A stretch of 64,000 bases of DNA from Peribacillus sp. ACCC06369. Its GTDB lineage: Bacteria; Bacillota; Bacilli; Bacillales; DSM-1321. Under the pieces are notes generated by a model. The model was not told where the DNA came from. It saw nothing but the letters and a program-made list of their open reading frames with translations, and did no database searches. The position numbers were made by a program, and so were the translations under genes. The stretch covers positions 2,108,001-2,172,000 of the forward strand of contig NZ_JAUCEN010000002.1 in NCBI RefSeq assembly GCF_030348945.1, given 5' to 3'. Positions 8,059 to 15,711 of the stretch are shown here, in pieces. How positions within the stretch are numbered: position 1 is the first letter of the stretch; each line of letters starts with the position of its first letter.

Positions 8059-9348
8059 ATGAGTCTAGAACTTATTACAATTTTTGTGCTTTTAGCCATG
8101 TTCATTATCGGTTCCGTTATTTCTGTTAACATGGGTATTTTAGGAATGGTTGCTGCTTTTGTCGTCGGTACGTATGTCAGTGGTTTAGCTGTAGAGGATA
8201 TCTATGCCGCTTTTCCTATTGACATGTTTATTCTTCTCACAGGGGTCACCTACTTGTTTGCAATTGCACTAAACAACGGTACTCTTGACTTAATTATTTC
8301 CGGGGGGCTCAAATTGGTTAAGGGTAACGTTGGCCTCCTGCCTTGGGTATTATTTTCACTTGCAGCGTTGTTATCGGCAGTTGGAGCATCAACCGTTGCA
8401 GTTGGCCCTATTTTATTCCCAATCGCTTTAAGATTAGCTCACCAACATAAGATTAATCCGATCCTGATGGGTACTTTGATTTCTACTGGAATGTATGCCG
8501 GTTCCTTCTCGCCACTGAATATCTTCGGCTTGGTTGTAAACGGTATCATGCATTCGGAAAAAATCCCACATTCACCTATAATGCTTTTCATCAACAGTTT
8601 TATTTTTTATGTATTAATTTCAATCGTTATATTTATAGCTTTCGGAGGACTTCGTTTACTTAAGCACACTACAAGTGCTCAATTGGAAATAGCAGCTACA
8701 ACTGAAGGGAATGCCGGAAGTATTCCTAACGAAAAAGAAGACCATGCTACTTTATGGTATCAAGTTGCGACACTTTTCGGTATCGGTCTTCTTATCACTA
8801 TGGCTCTTGCATTCGAAATGAACATGGGCTTTGGCGCATTGATGATTGGTCTGGTTCTTGGATTTATGGCCCCTTCAAAACAAACCCAAATTATAAAGCA
8901 AATGCCATGGGCTGTAATGATCATGGTAACAGGTATCATGACATATGTAGGGGTAATGGAAAAGGTTGGAACGATGGACTACATGACTGAACAAATCGCA
9001 AGCGTAGGTAATCCTGTACTTGCATCTCTTATGGCTTCATATGTTGGTGGGATTATCTCAGCGTTTGCTTCTACAACAGGTTTCCTAGCGGCTGTCATTC
9101 CACTTTCGGCTCCTATCTTACAGGATCCTACTATGTCGTCAATCGGTGTAGTTTCTGCACTAGCTGTAGCAGCCAGTGTTGTGGACATCAGTCCTTTCTC
9201 TACAAACGGGGCACTAATTATGGCAAACGTACAAGGGGTAAATGAGAGTCTATTCTTCAAAAAGCTATTAATGATTGCTGGTCTCTTCATTGCAATTGGA
9301 CCAGGACTAGCTTGGTTGATTTTCGTTGTTATCGGAACACCTTGGTAA
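8059..9348 (+). CDS. MatC/SLC13-like dicarboxylate carrier
   Basis: A 429-residue inner-membrane protein with about 11-12 hydrophobic segments. The N-terminal third resembles the MatC_N domain of malonate/dicarboxylate carriers (ITIFVLLAMFIIGSVISVNMG; GASTVAVGPILFPIA). Two re-entrant-type small-residue loops are visible, ASTVAVGP near 115 and STTGFLAAVIPLSAP near 340, as in ion-coupled carboxylate transporters. AGGAGG precedes ATG 8059 by 8 nt. Placed behind the maleate genes and between operator copies, it is the likely uptake system for the block A substrate (maleate, D-malate or citraconate). The substrate is inferred, and no energy-coupling ion can be named. Confidence 0.78.
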   Translation: MSLELITIFVLLAMFIIGSVISVNMGILGMVAAFVVGTYVSGLAVEDIYAAFPIDMFILLTGVTYLFAIALNNGTLDLIISGGLKLVKGNVGLLPWVLFSLAALLSAVGASTVAVGPILFPIALRLAHQHKINPILMGTLISTGMYAGSFSPLNIFGLVVNGIMHSEKIPHSPIMLFINSFIFYVLISIVIFIAFGGLRLLKHTTSAQLEIAATTEGNAGSIPNEKEDHATLWYQVATLFGIGLLITMALAFEMNMGFGALMIGLVLGFMAPSKQTQIIKQMPWAVMIMVTGIMTYVGVMEKVGTMDYMTEQIASVGNPVLASLMASYVGGIISAFASTTGFLAAVIPLSAPILQDPTMSSIGVVSALAVAASVVDISPFSTNGALIMANVQGVNESLFFKKLLMIAGLFIAIGPGLAWLIFVVIGTPW

Positions 9349-9478
9349 TAGATAAGATTATTAATATAAAATTGACTCTGCCGCTGATGGAATTTGGAGT
9401 CTCGCTTTAACACATCAAAAGAAGCAATGGAAATTGTTTTTGATCCAGATAATGGACAATATGGATGTTTATATTAAC

Positions 9479-9517
9479 AGCACTTCGACTAGAAAAAGTT
9501 GGGGTGCTTTTCCTTTT
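9479..9517 (+). terminator. Rho-independent terminator after the MatC-like gene
   Basis: AGCACTTCGACT (9479-9490) pairs with AGTTGGGGTGCT (9497-9508) through a 12-bp stem including G-U pairs, followed by TTTTCCTTTT. It ends the transcript of the carrier gene. Confidence 0.65.
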
Positions 9518-9559
9518 GGTCGCTAGGCTGGAGTACATGCCTAGAATTAAATAATTTAT

Positions 9560-9806
9560 TAACCTAATGGACTTTGTCCGCTTGAAGGAGCAGATGCTGT
9601 TGTATGGTAACAATCTAATTATTTATTATGTTCAGTATTATCCGCTTCTGTACAGATGCCTTCCCTCACAGCGATTCAAGCTGTGCAAGATCGTTTAGGA
9701 CTGCCGGTTCTATCGGCAGGAGTTTCTACTGTATGTAAGATCCTAGCAATTAAACCTTAAGAATGAGGTTGGGAATGGAGGACACTTGCTATCAGGGAAG
9801 TTTTAA
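9560..9806 (+). pseudogene. Decayed second copy of maleate isomerase (3' part)
   Basis: DNA from about 9560 to 9806 aligns with the last third of the intact isomerase at about 5495-5707. The best stretch corresponds to VQMPSL(P)AIQAVQDR(I/L)G(V/L)PVLSAGV, and the copy ends with the same CTATCAGGGAAG before the stop. About 35 bases are inserted after GATGCTGTTGTA, and the segment before LLSGK is shortened and out of frame; no start is present. It is an inactive remnant of a duplicated or horizontally acquired allele, close enough in sequence to be fairly recent. Confidence 0.85.
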
Positions 9807-9935
9807 CGGAGTCAACAGAATCCAGAAGGATAAAAATTAATAGAGGGTGGAGTCATTAAATCAATCCTTTTTTAGTGGATTTAAAAAAAGTATAATAACA
9901 GTTCTATTAAATAGGTTAATAAAAACTATAATAGT

Positions 9936-9955
9936 GTAAACGGTTGACAGTAAAC
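9936..9955. promoter_or_regulatory. Third copy of the GTnnAC operator pattern
   Basis: GTAAACGGTTGACAGTAAAC matches GTnnACnGTnnACnGTnnAC completely. As at 848-867 it encloses the -35 box (TTGACA 9944-9949). Its position before a GntR gene suggests autoregulation by the product of 10025-10714. Confidence 0.6.
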
Positions 9956-9972
9956 ATATAAGTCTGTATATT
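9944..9972 (+). promoter_or_regulatory. Sigma-A promoter of the second GntR gene
   Basis: TTGACA (9944-9949), a 17-bp spacer and TATATT (9967-9972). The -35 lies in the operator, the same layout as the promoter at 856-884. Transcription would start about 45 bp before the gene. Confidence 0.65.
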
Positions 9973-10024
9973 ATAATAGACATAATATTTTAAAAATTCA
10001 GTACTAAGGAAAGGGGATACAGCC

Positions 10025-10714
10025 ATGCAGATTATACGTCCTGGGCCACTTCATGAGCAAGCCTATCAGATCCTTCTCACTATGCTTTTAGAAGGGGAAT
10101 ATCAACCTGGGGAACGTTTGGTAGAAACAAAATTAGCAGAAAAACTTGGAGTAAGCCGAGGAACCATCCGAGAATCAATTCGGATGCTAATAAAGGATGG
10201 CCTTTTAATTCAGAATGAAAGCGTTATCAGCGTTTATAAACCAACACTTCAAGATGTTATTGATCTATACGAATGCCGAGAAAGATTAGAATCCCTTGCT
10301 GCTAAATTAGCAGTTGAAAATATGACAGAGTCTCTTGAGAAACAAATTAATGAAGTCTTAATGAAGTCAAAAAAAGCTTTAGCAGAAGAACATCCATCTA
10401 AATTAGTTGAATTAAATACACAATTTCACGAACTGATCATTAGAGCTTCCCGTAATAATCCACTTATGGGGTTGTTGGAAACGATTAGGACCAAGAGCTT
10501 ATATATGCGTAATAATATTCTTCGGGACTATTATTTGACTTCAAATCGTAAGAGCTATATTGGTGAACATGAACAAATCTTCAAGGCAATTATAGAACAA
10601 GATCCAATTAAAGCCGAAGAAGAGATGAGTAAGCACATTAATAATGATTTAAGTGCTTTCAATGATTTATTTAAAAATAAAACGTTGGACAATGTAAATA
10701 TTTGTAACAAATGA
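10025..10714 (+). CDS. GntR-family (FCD/FadR type) regulator
   Basis: The 229-residue protein has a GntR winged helix (residues about 5-70: PGERLVETKLAEKLGVSRGTIRESIRML) and a helical FCD-type domain (YECRERLESLAAKLA; NTQFHELIIRAS containing metal/ligand-pocket residues). It is paralogous to the partial regulator at 1-490. AAGGAAAGGGG provides the ribosome-binding site. Its own promoter contains the GTnnAC palindrome, so autoregulation and control of the linked amidase and MFS genes are inferred. The effector is probably a dicarboxylate or amide of the pathway. Confidence 0.9.
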   Translation: MQIIRPGPLHEQAYQILLTMLLEGEYQPGERLVETKLAEKLGVSRGTIRESIRMLIKDGLLIQNESVISVYKPTLQDVIDLYECRERLESLAAKLAVENMTESLEKQINEVLMKSKKALAEEHPSKLVELNTQFHELIIRASRNNPLMGLLETIRTKSLYMRNNILRDYYLTSNRKSYIGEHEQIFKAIIEQDPIKAEEEMSKHINNDLSAFNDLFKNKTLDNVNICNK

Positions 10715-10816
10715 TAGTTTGGTGAATTTCGGAAAAGTTTTAAAGATTATTAAAAATATAATGATTTTCAAGATAGGTTTTACAAGATCTTGGAGGTTTA
10801 CGAAGGGAAAAATATC

Positions 10817-11467
10817 ATGGCTAAAAATGAAGCAGATGATACTTTATTTAAAGAAAGAGGATTTGGAAAATTATTAGGATTCGGTAAGAAACCAGGATTG
10901 GTAGTCGTGGATATCATTACAGGATTTACTGATCCTACAATGCCTATGGGTTCTGATTTAACCCCACAGATTTCTCAAGTTAATAAGCTTTTACATACTA
11001 TGCATACACTTAATCTTCCAGTATTCTTTACTACCATTTCTTACGATGATGATACACTGGCGGATGCTGGATTATGGCATCAAAAAATGGAAGGGTTACA
11101 CACATTAAGAACTAGCACGGAAGCTGTAAAGGTTGATAGCCGACTAGACTTTCGGGCAGGAGATAGCTTAATTGTTAAAAAATATGCCTCAGCCTTCTTT
11201 GGGACAGACCTAATTTCACGCCTTAATACAAACGATATTGATACAGTTATAATCGTTGGGTGTACTACATGTGGATGCATTCGTGCCACAGCTGTGGATG
11301 CGCTGCAATATGGTTACAGACCGATTGTAGTTGAAGATGCAGTAGGGGATCGCTCATTGGCCTCGCATGAACAAAGTCTGTTTGATTTACAACAAAAATA
11401 TGCTGATGTCATAAAAACGGATCAAGTCATTGAAACTGTGACATCTAAATATGCCCCTATTTCATAA
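10817..11467 (+). CDS. Isochorismatase-family amidase (maleamate / N-carbamoylsarcosine amidohydrolase type)
   Basis: A 216-residue cysteine hydrolase with the family triad visible: Asp32 in LVVVDIITGF, Lys121/122 in LIVKKYASAFFGT, and the nucleophile Cys154 in CTTCGCIRATAVDA. The CTT(S/C)GC(I/V)RA form of the cysteine motif is the one seen in N-carbamoylsarcosine amidase and maleamate amidase (NicF), rather than nicotinamidase. Start ATG 10817 follows GAAGGG at normal spacing; TTG 10790 lies in the upstream GGAGG. Next to maleate genes it would make maleate from maleamate. Four kilobases further on, HyuAB would suit N-carbamoylsarcosine. Both remain possible. Confidence 0.82.
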   Translation: MAKNEADDTLFKERGFGKLLGFGKKPGLVVVDIITGFTDPTMPMGSDLTPQISQVNKLLHTMHTLNLPVFFTTISYDDDTLADAGLWHQKMEGLHTLRTSTEAVKVDSRLDFRAGDSLIVKKYASAFFGTDLISRLNTNDIDTVIIVGCTTCGCIRATAVDALQYGYRPIVVEDAVGDRSLASHEQSLFDLQQKYADVIKTDQVIETVTSKYAPIS

Positions 11468-11523
11468 AGTGGCCATAACACTAAATAATAACAACTTAAT
11501 TTTTTTCAAAGGGGGAAAATAGA

Positions 11524-12888
11524 ATGGAAGCAACCATTTCACAGCGCCTAGATCGACTTCCTGTTAAAAAGATCCATAAAACAGCAACAATATTGATTGG
11601 TACAGCCCTATTCTTTGAATTTTTCGAAGTGTTTTTAACTGGTGTTTTGGCCTCAGTTCTCCAAAATGAATTTCAAATAGATAAGGGTTTGATGCCTCTT
11701 ATGTTGGGCTCTAGTTTCTTTGGAATGTTTTTTGGAGCAATCTTCCTAAGTCGGGTTGCTGATAAATACGGTCGGAAAAAGGCGTTTGTCATCAATTTGT
11801 CTATCTATTCTGTGTTTACCTTTTTAATAGCGCTGAGCCCAGACGTAACCTTTATTATTCTGTTTAGATTCTTAGCAGGGGTAGGTCTTGGGGCACAACC
11901 ACCACTGTGTGCAACATATCTGAGTGAAATTCTTCCGGCTTCTAAACGCGGAAAATTTATTGCTTGGGCCTATACGATCGCGTTTTTAGCGATTCCAATT
12001 GAAGGTTTTTTAGCAAGACTTCTCGTTCCTCTAACCCCCCTTGGAATTGATGGATGGCGATGGATGTTCATAATTGGATCCATTGGAGCTATAATCGTAT
12101 TTTTACGTATTAAAAAATTGCCAGAATCACCTAGATGGTTAGAGTTAGATGGACGGAAAGATAAAGCAGAGGAGATCATGAAACAATTTGAAGGAAATGA
12201 TAACTGTGTTAGTGAGACTCCATTAAAACAGATAACCAGTCCAGCTAAAGCTAAAGTCGCACAACATGCACCCTTTTCTGCTATCTTTCAAAAGCAATAT
12301 ATCAGGCGAACTTTAATGATGTATATATTCCAAATATTCCAAACAGTTGGATATTATGGTTTTGGGACACTCGCACCGATCATTTTAAGCTCCAAGGGAT
12401 ATACAGTTACTTCATCTCTAGAGTACACAGCTCTGTCTTTCCTTGGATATCCTTTAGGCTCTTTGCTTGCTGTGCCATTGATTGAACGCATTGACCGCAA
12501 ATGGTTAATTGTCCTGACCGCCTTCGGTATGGGAGTGTTTGGCATGACGTTCGGCATGGCTGAAACCCCATTCCTCATTGTGTTTGCAGGATTTCTATTT
12601 ACAGTAGTCAGCAATATCTTTACCAGTACCTTTAATGTTTTCCAAGCTGAGATTTTTCCAACATCGATTCGAGCGACAGCATCCGGAAGCGCATACAGTT
12701 TGAGCCGTTTAACGAGTGGATTACTACCATTTATCTTACTGCCAGTGTTACATGCAAGTGGAGCAACGACAGTGTTTATGATAATTGCAGCAGCGATGTT
12801 AATTCTTATACTGGACATTGCCATACTTGCACCACGGACAACAGGCATATCCCTGGATAATGTCGAGGAAAGTACACATGCATCTTAA
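11524..12888 (+). CDS. MFS transporter, SP/aromatic-acid-niacin-type
   Basis: A 454-residue 12-segment carrier. It has the MFS motif A in loop 2-3 (SRVADKYGRKKAF), the ESPRWLE motif in the central loop that marks the sugar-porter/NiaP-like group, and a second RxxR-type motif (ERIDRKWL). It starts 56 nt after the amidase gene with a strong GGGGG ribosome-binding site, so it is probably co-transcribed. Import of the amide or acid handled by the amidase is inferred. The group includes niacin, benzoate-type and sugar carriers, so the substrate is open. Confidence 0.82.
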   Translation: MEATISQRLDRLPVKKIHKTATILIGTALFFEFFEVFLTGVLASVLQNEFQIDKGLMPLMLGSSFFGMFFGAIFLSRVADKYGRKKAFVINLSIYSVFTFLIALSPDVTFIILFRFLAGVGLGAQPPLCATYLSEILPASKRGKFIAWAYTIAFLAIPIEGFLARLLVPLTPLGIDGWRWMFIIGSIGAIIVFLRIKKLPESPRWLELDGRKDKAEEIMKQFEGNDNCVSETPLKQITSPAKAKVAQHAPFSAIFQKQYIRRTLMMYIFQIFQTVGYYGFGTLAPIILSSKGYTVTSSLEYTALSFLGYPLGSLLAVPLIERIDRKWLIVLTAFGMGVFGMTFGMAETPFLIVFAGFLFTVVSNIFTSTFNVFQAEIFPTSIRATASGSAYSLSRLTSGLLPFILLPVLHASGATTVFMIIAAAMLILILDIAILAPRTTGISLDNVEESTHAS

Positions 12889-13030
12889 ATAGGTGCACCT
12901 TGTATGTCCATTATACTATAGGCATTGAATAGTGAACTGGAATTCTTTAAGGGTTTTTATCTGATTGCTCATTTTGCATTTTGTATAGAAAGGTATGACA
13001 CCTCGCAATATTCAAGACATGAAATTTTTA

Positions 13031-13068
13031 GGAGCTGATACAAAGATTGATGGCACTGTATCAGCTCC
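13031..13068 (+). terminator. Hairpin, probable terminator behind the MFS gene
   Basis: GGAGCTGATACA (13031-13042) and TGTATCAGCTCC (13057-13068) form a perfect 12-bp stem with a 14-nt loop, 143 bp after the carrier stop. Only TT follows, so the U-run is weak. A role in ending the amidase-MFS transcript is likely but not certain. Confidence 0.45.
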
Positions 13069-13484
13069 TTATAATCGTCGGAAAATAATGTCATACATCG
13101 TTTGTAATGATGAACATATAGTAATAATGTTAATAAGTGGAAATTTGAGCTTGCAGGGCCAGGTGGGATAGAAAATGTTAATTACCTGGGGATTGAAGAA
13201 GGAGTTGGGCCATGCTAATAATTTTATAACTTAAACTCATTTCGAAGATAAAACACTGGTATATTATAATATTTTCCAGATAGAGCAAATAATATTAAAC
13301 ATGAATTATCAAAATTTGCTGAAGTGAGTGTGGAGAACATACAATACGCTTTAAAGAACCATGATAAGATCCTAATTTTAAAAGTATGACTATATCGCAG
13401 GTCCACCATGTGTAACTCATTCACAAAGGTATACCCTCATTTTTCAAATAAAGAAAAAGTTCTAAAATCAAAGATTAAACCAGT
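13069..13484. other. Gene-free stretch with possible coding remnant
   Basis: No intact gene is visible. On the plus strand around 13320-13390 a short frame resembling coding sequence (ENIQYALKNHDKILILK) is broken by stops, suggesting a remnant of an unknown gene. I could not assign it. Confidence 0.3.
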
Positions 13485-13525
13485 AACCACCTCTAACAAT
13501 CAGTTTTGAGAGGTGGTTTTACTTG
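13485..13525. terminator. Rho-independent terminator between convergent units
   Basis: AACCACCTCT (13485-13494) pairs with AGAGGTGGTT (13509-13518), followed by TTTACTT. It lies between the rightward MFS unit and the leftward sigma-54 activator gene and could serve either strand; the U-run favours the plus strand. Confidence 0.6.
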
Positions 13526-13602
13526 TATATACAATATTTATAGTATTGAATTTTACTATGTGGCAACCTTATTGAAAGTAATGGAGCTGTCCGCCAATAA
13601 CC

Positions 13603-15333
13603 CTATTGTTTTATATTTCTATGGTTAATATTATATTTTTTCAACTTTTTACTAATGGTTGATTGATTTACACTTAAGGCTTCAGCAATTTCTGTTGTTG
13701 TTCTATATTTCATCGAGGCGCGTTTTATAATTAGAGCTTCAATTGACTCTAAAGTTTTAAACAAGTCCAACTTATCTTCAAAGTAAATATTAATAGGTAG
13801 TGTTTCTTGTGAATGATTTGATAGTAAATATTTAATATCCTTTTTATTTATTTCATCATTCTTTGAAATGATTAATAATCTCTCAACAAAGTTTTTTAGT
13901 TCACGGATATTACCTTTCCAGGGTTGTTTAAGTATTTCGTGGATTGCATCCTTAGAAAGAGTTTTCTCAACCTTATATTCCATGCAAAATTCTTGGGTGA
14001 AGTAATCTACTAAAAGAGGAATGTCTTCTTTTCTTTCACGAAGAGGCGGTATTTCAATTGGAATAACATTTAATCGATAGAATAAATCTTCCCTAAATTT
14101 ACCTTCCCTGATTAAAGTCTCTATTTTTCGATTTGTGGAAGCTATTATACGTACGTTGATCTTATTAGTTTTCACACTGCCAATTGGGCGTATTTCTGAT
14201 TCTTGTAATACACGTAGCAGCTTCACTTGAAGAGAAAGTGGCATTTCTGTAATTTCATCTAAAAGTATTGTTCCATTGTTAGCGGCAAGAAATAAGCCAT
14301 CTTTACCCTCTTTAACTGCTCCTGTGAATGTACCCTTTTCATAACCGAATAATTCAGACTCTAATAAACTCTCAGGAATTGCACCACAGTTTATTTTGAT
14401 AAAGGGTTGAGCAGCACGGTTACTATATTCATGTATCATAGAAGCAATGATTTCTTTTCCAACACCCGACTCTCCTGTTATTAGAACTGAACTGTTATAT
14501 CTTGCAATCCTTTTTGTCTGTTCTGAGATTTTGTCCATTGTTTCACTTGAAAAAAGAAGCTTTTTAGGACTTGAATAGTCTCTTTTTACTTTTTCAAGCT
14601 CCCTTTGATAGCGTTCAACAATTGAACGAACTTCAAGTAATTCATCCTGTAACTTATTGATTTCTGTTATATCTCTTGAAGCATTCACTACTCTAATAAT
14701 ATTTCCATCTTTATCTTTTACAGGCGTACCGACTACGAGCAGGGTTTTACCAGTTGAAGTTTTTTGGATAGTTGATATCTTACGCTTTTCTTGAAGTACC
14801 ATTTTCGTGATTGAAGGAGTAAAAATTTTCTGTTTTTCTAATTCATAAACATTTTGTTCTAAAAACTCTTTTTTGCTAATTCCCCAATATCGCTCACAAG
14901 CAGAACTTACCCTTAACGTTTTTCCATTGGCATCTGAAACAAAAATAGCATCATAGGAAGAATCAAACAAAACTTTTAAATCTGTTGCCATTTCTTGATA
15001 TTCTTCAATGTTTTTAATAACTGGTTTGAAATAGATAACTAAGATACCTTCAAAAATTTGTTTTTCAAAAATCGGGATCATTCGTATAGTTACTTGCATA
15101 TCAGTATTTTTTTTACTAACAATTGTTCCTTGCCACAAATCCTTTGATTCAAATGCATAACTTATATATTGGAGAAACTCTTCCTTTTGGTACTCAAACA
15201 AATCATAAACTTCATAATTAAGGATCTCATAAATTAGTTTTTGATTTTGATTATAAACCTGATAGGAAATACCAGACGAATTGATTACTTCAGTTAAAAT
15301 TTTATCTGATAAAAAAGATGTTACAGACGTCAT
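13603..15333 (-). CDS. Sigma-54-dependent activator with PAS domain (NtrC/RocR-like)
   Basis: A 576-residue enhancer-binding protein. Residues 1-110 are an unassigned sensor-like region and about 120-235 a PAS domain (FDSSYDAIFVSDANG; VVNASRDITE). A short coiled linker follows, then the AAA+ domain at about 255-490 with Walker A GESGVGKE, the sigma-54 contact loop GTFTGA (consensus GAFTGA), Walker B GTILLDEI and the REDLFYRLNV sensor segment. A C-terminal TyrR/Fis-type helix-turn-helix (TTTEIAEALSVNQSTISKKLKK) ends the protein. It is divergent from hyuAB, whose promoter is a sigma-54 promoter, so it is almost certainly the activator of that operon. The PAS domain presumably senses the substrate. 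GGGGGG precedes ATG 15333. Confidence 0.92.
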   Translation of the reverse strand: MTSVTSFLSDKILTEVINSSGISYQVYNQNQKLIYEILNYEVYDLFEYQKEEFLQYISYAFESKDLWQGTIVSKKNTDMQVTIRMIPIFEKQIFEGILVIYFKPVIKNIEEYQEMATDLKVLFDSSYDAIFVSDANGKTLRVSSACERYWGISKKEFLEQNVYELEKQKIFTPSITKMVLQEKRKISTIQKTSTGKTLLVVGTPVKDKDGNIIRVVNASRDITEINKLQDELLEVRSIVERYQRELEKVKRDYSSPKKLLFSSETMDKISEQTKRIARYNSSVLITGESGVGKEIIASMIHEYSNRAAQPFIKINCGAIPESLLESELFGYEKGTFTGAVKEGKDGLFLAANNGTILLDEITEMPLSLQVKLLRVLQESEIRPIGSVKTNKINVRIIASTNRKIETLIREGKFREDLFYRLNVIPIEIPPLRERKEDIPLLVDYFTQEFCMEYKVEKTLSKDAIHEILKQPWKGNIRELKNFVERLLIISKNDEINKKDIKYLLSNHSQETLPINIYFEDKLDLFKTLESIEALIIKRASMKYRTTTEIAEALSVNQSTISKKLKKYNINHRNIKQ

Positions 15334-15447
15334 AAAATCCCCCCTATATTCTAAATTAACTAAACATTATGATTATTATAATAACTCAAATGATAAAAAG
15401 ATCAATTTTCAGATTATTAGATTTGTAAATCCAAAAGAAAAAAATAA

Positions 15448-15484
15448 AAAAATCCCTTTCAAATCAATAATTCTAGGGATTTTT
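15448..15484. promoter_or_regulatory. Inverted repeat, candidate activator-binding site
   Basis: AAAAATCCCT (15448-15457) and AGGGATTTTT (15475-15484) form a 10-bp inverted repeat with a 17-bp spacing. It lies about 30-65 bp upstream of the sigma-54 -24 element, between divergent genes where no upstream transcript needs a terminator. An enhancer for the activator at 13603 is inferred; the spacing is short for an enhancer, so a terminator-like role cannot be dismissed. Confidence 0.35.
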
Positions 15485-15511
15485 ATACAAAAAAAATTAA
15501 AAGTTACAATA

Positions 15512-15528
15512 TTGGCACTTTAATTGCT
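15512..15528 (+). promoter_or_regulatory. Sigma-54 (-24/-12) promoter of the hydantoinase operon
   Basis: TTGGCACTTTAATTGCT contains the invariant GG (15514-15515) and GC (15526-15527) exactly 10 bp apart, within the consensus TGGCAC-N5-TTGCW. The start would be near 15539, about 170 bp before hyuA. The divergent gene encodes the required activator. Confidence 0.9.
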
Positions 15529-15711
15529 TTATTTAAATTAATCGCCTGTAAGGGAGGGGGATTTCATTTGATAAGAAGGATTTAGGAGAAATGAAAAGGT
15601 TGGTGTTAATAATTTGGATGAAAAACGACTTATTAGAAGTGGGGACACGAACCTTTTAAGTTTCTGATGGGGAATATTAAAGTTTAAACAAATTAGTGAA
15701 GGAGGAATACA

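Noticed and set aside
13224..13424. Leftward frame of 66 codons as a gene
   Set aside because: No ribosome-binding site, AT-rich composition and no family features; the region looks like remnant sequence.
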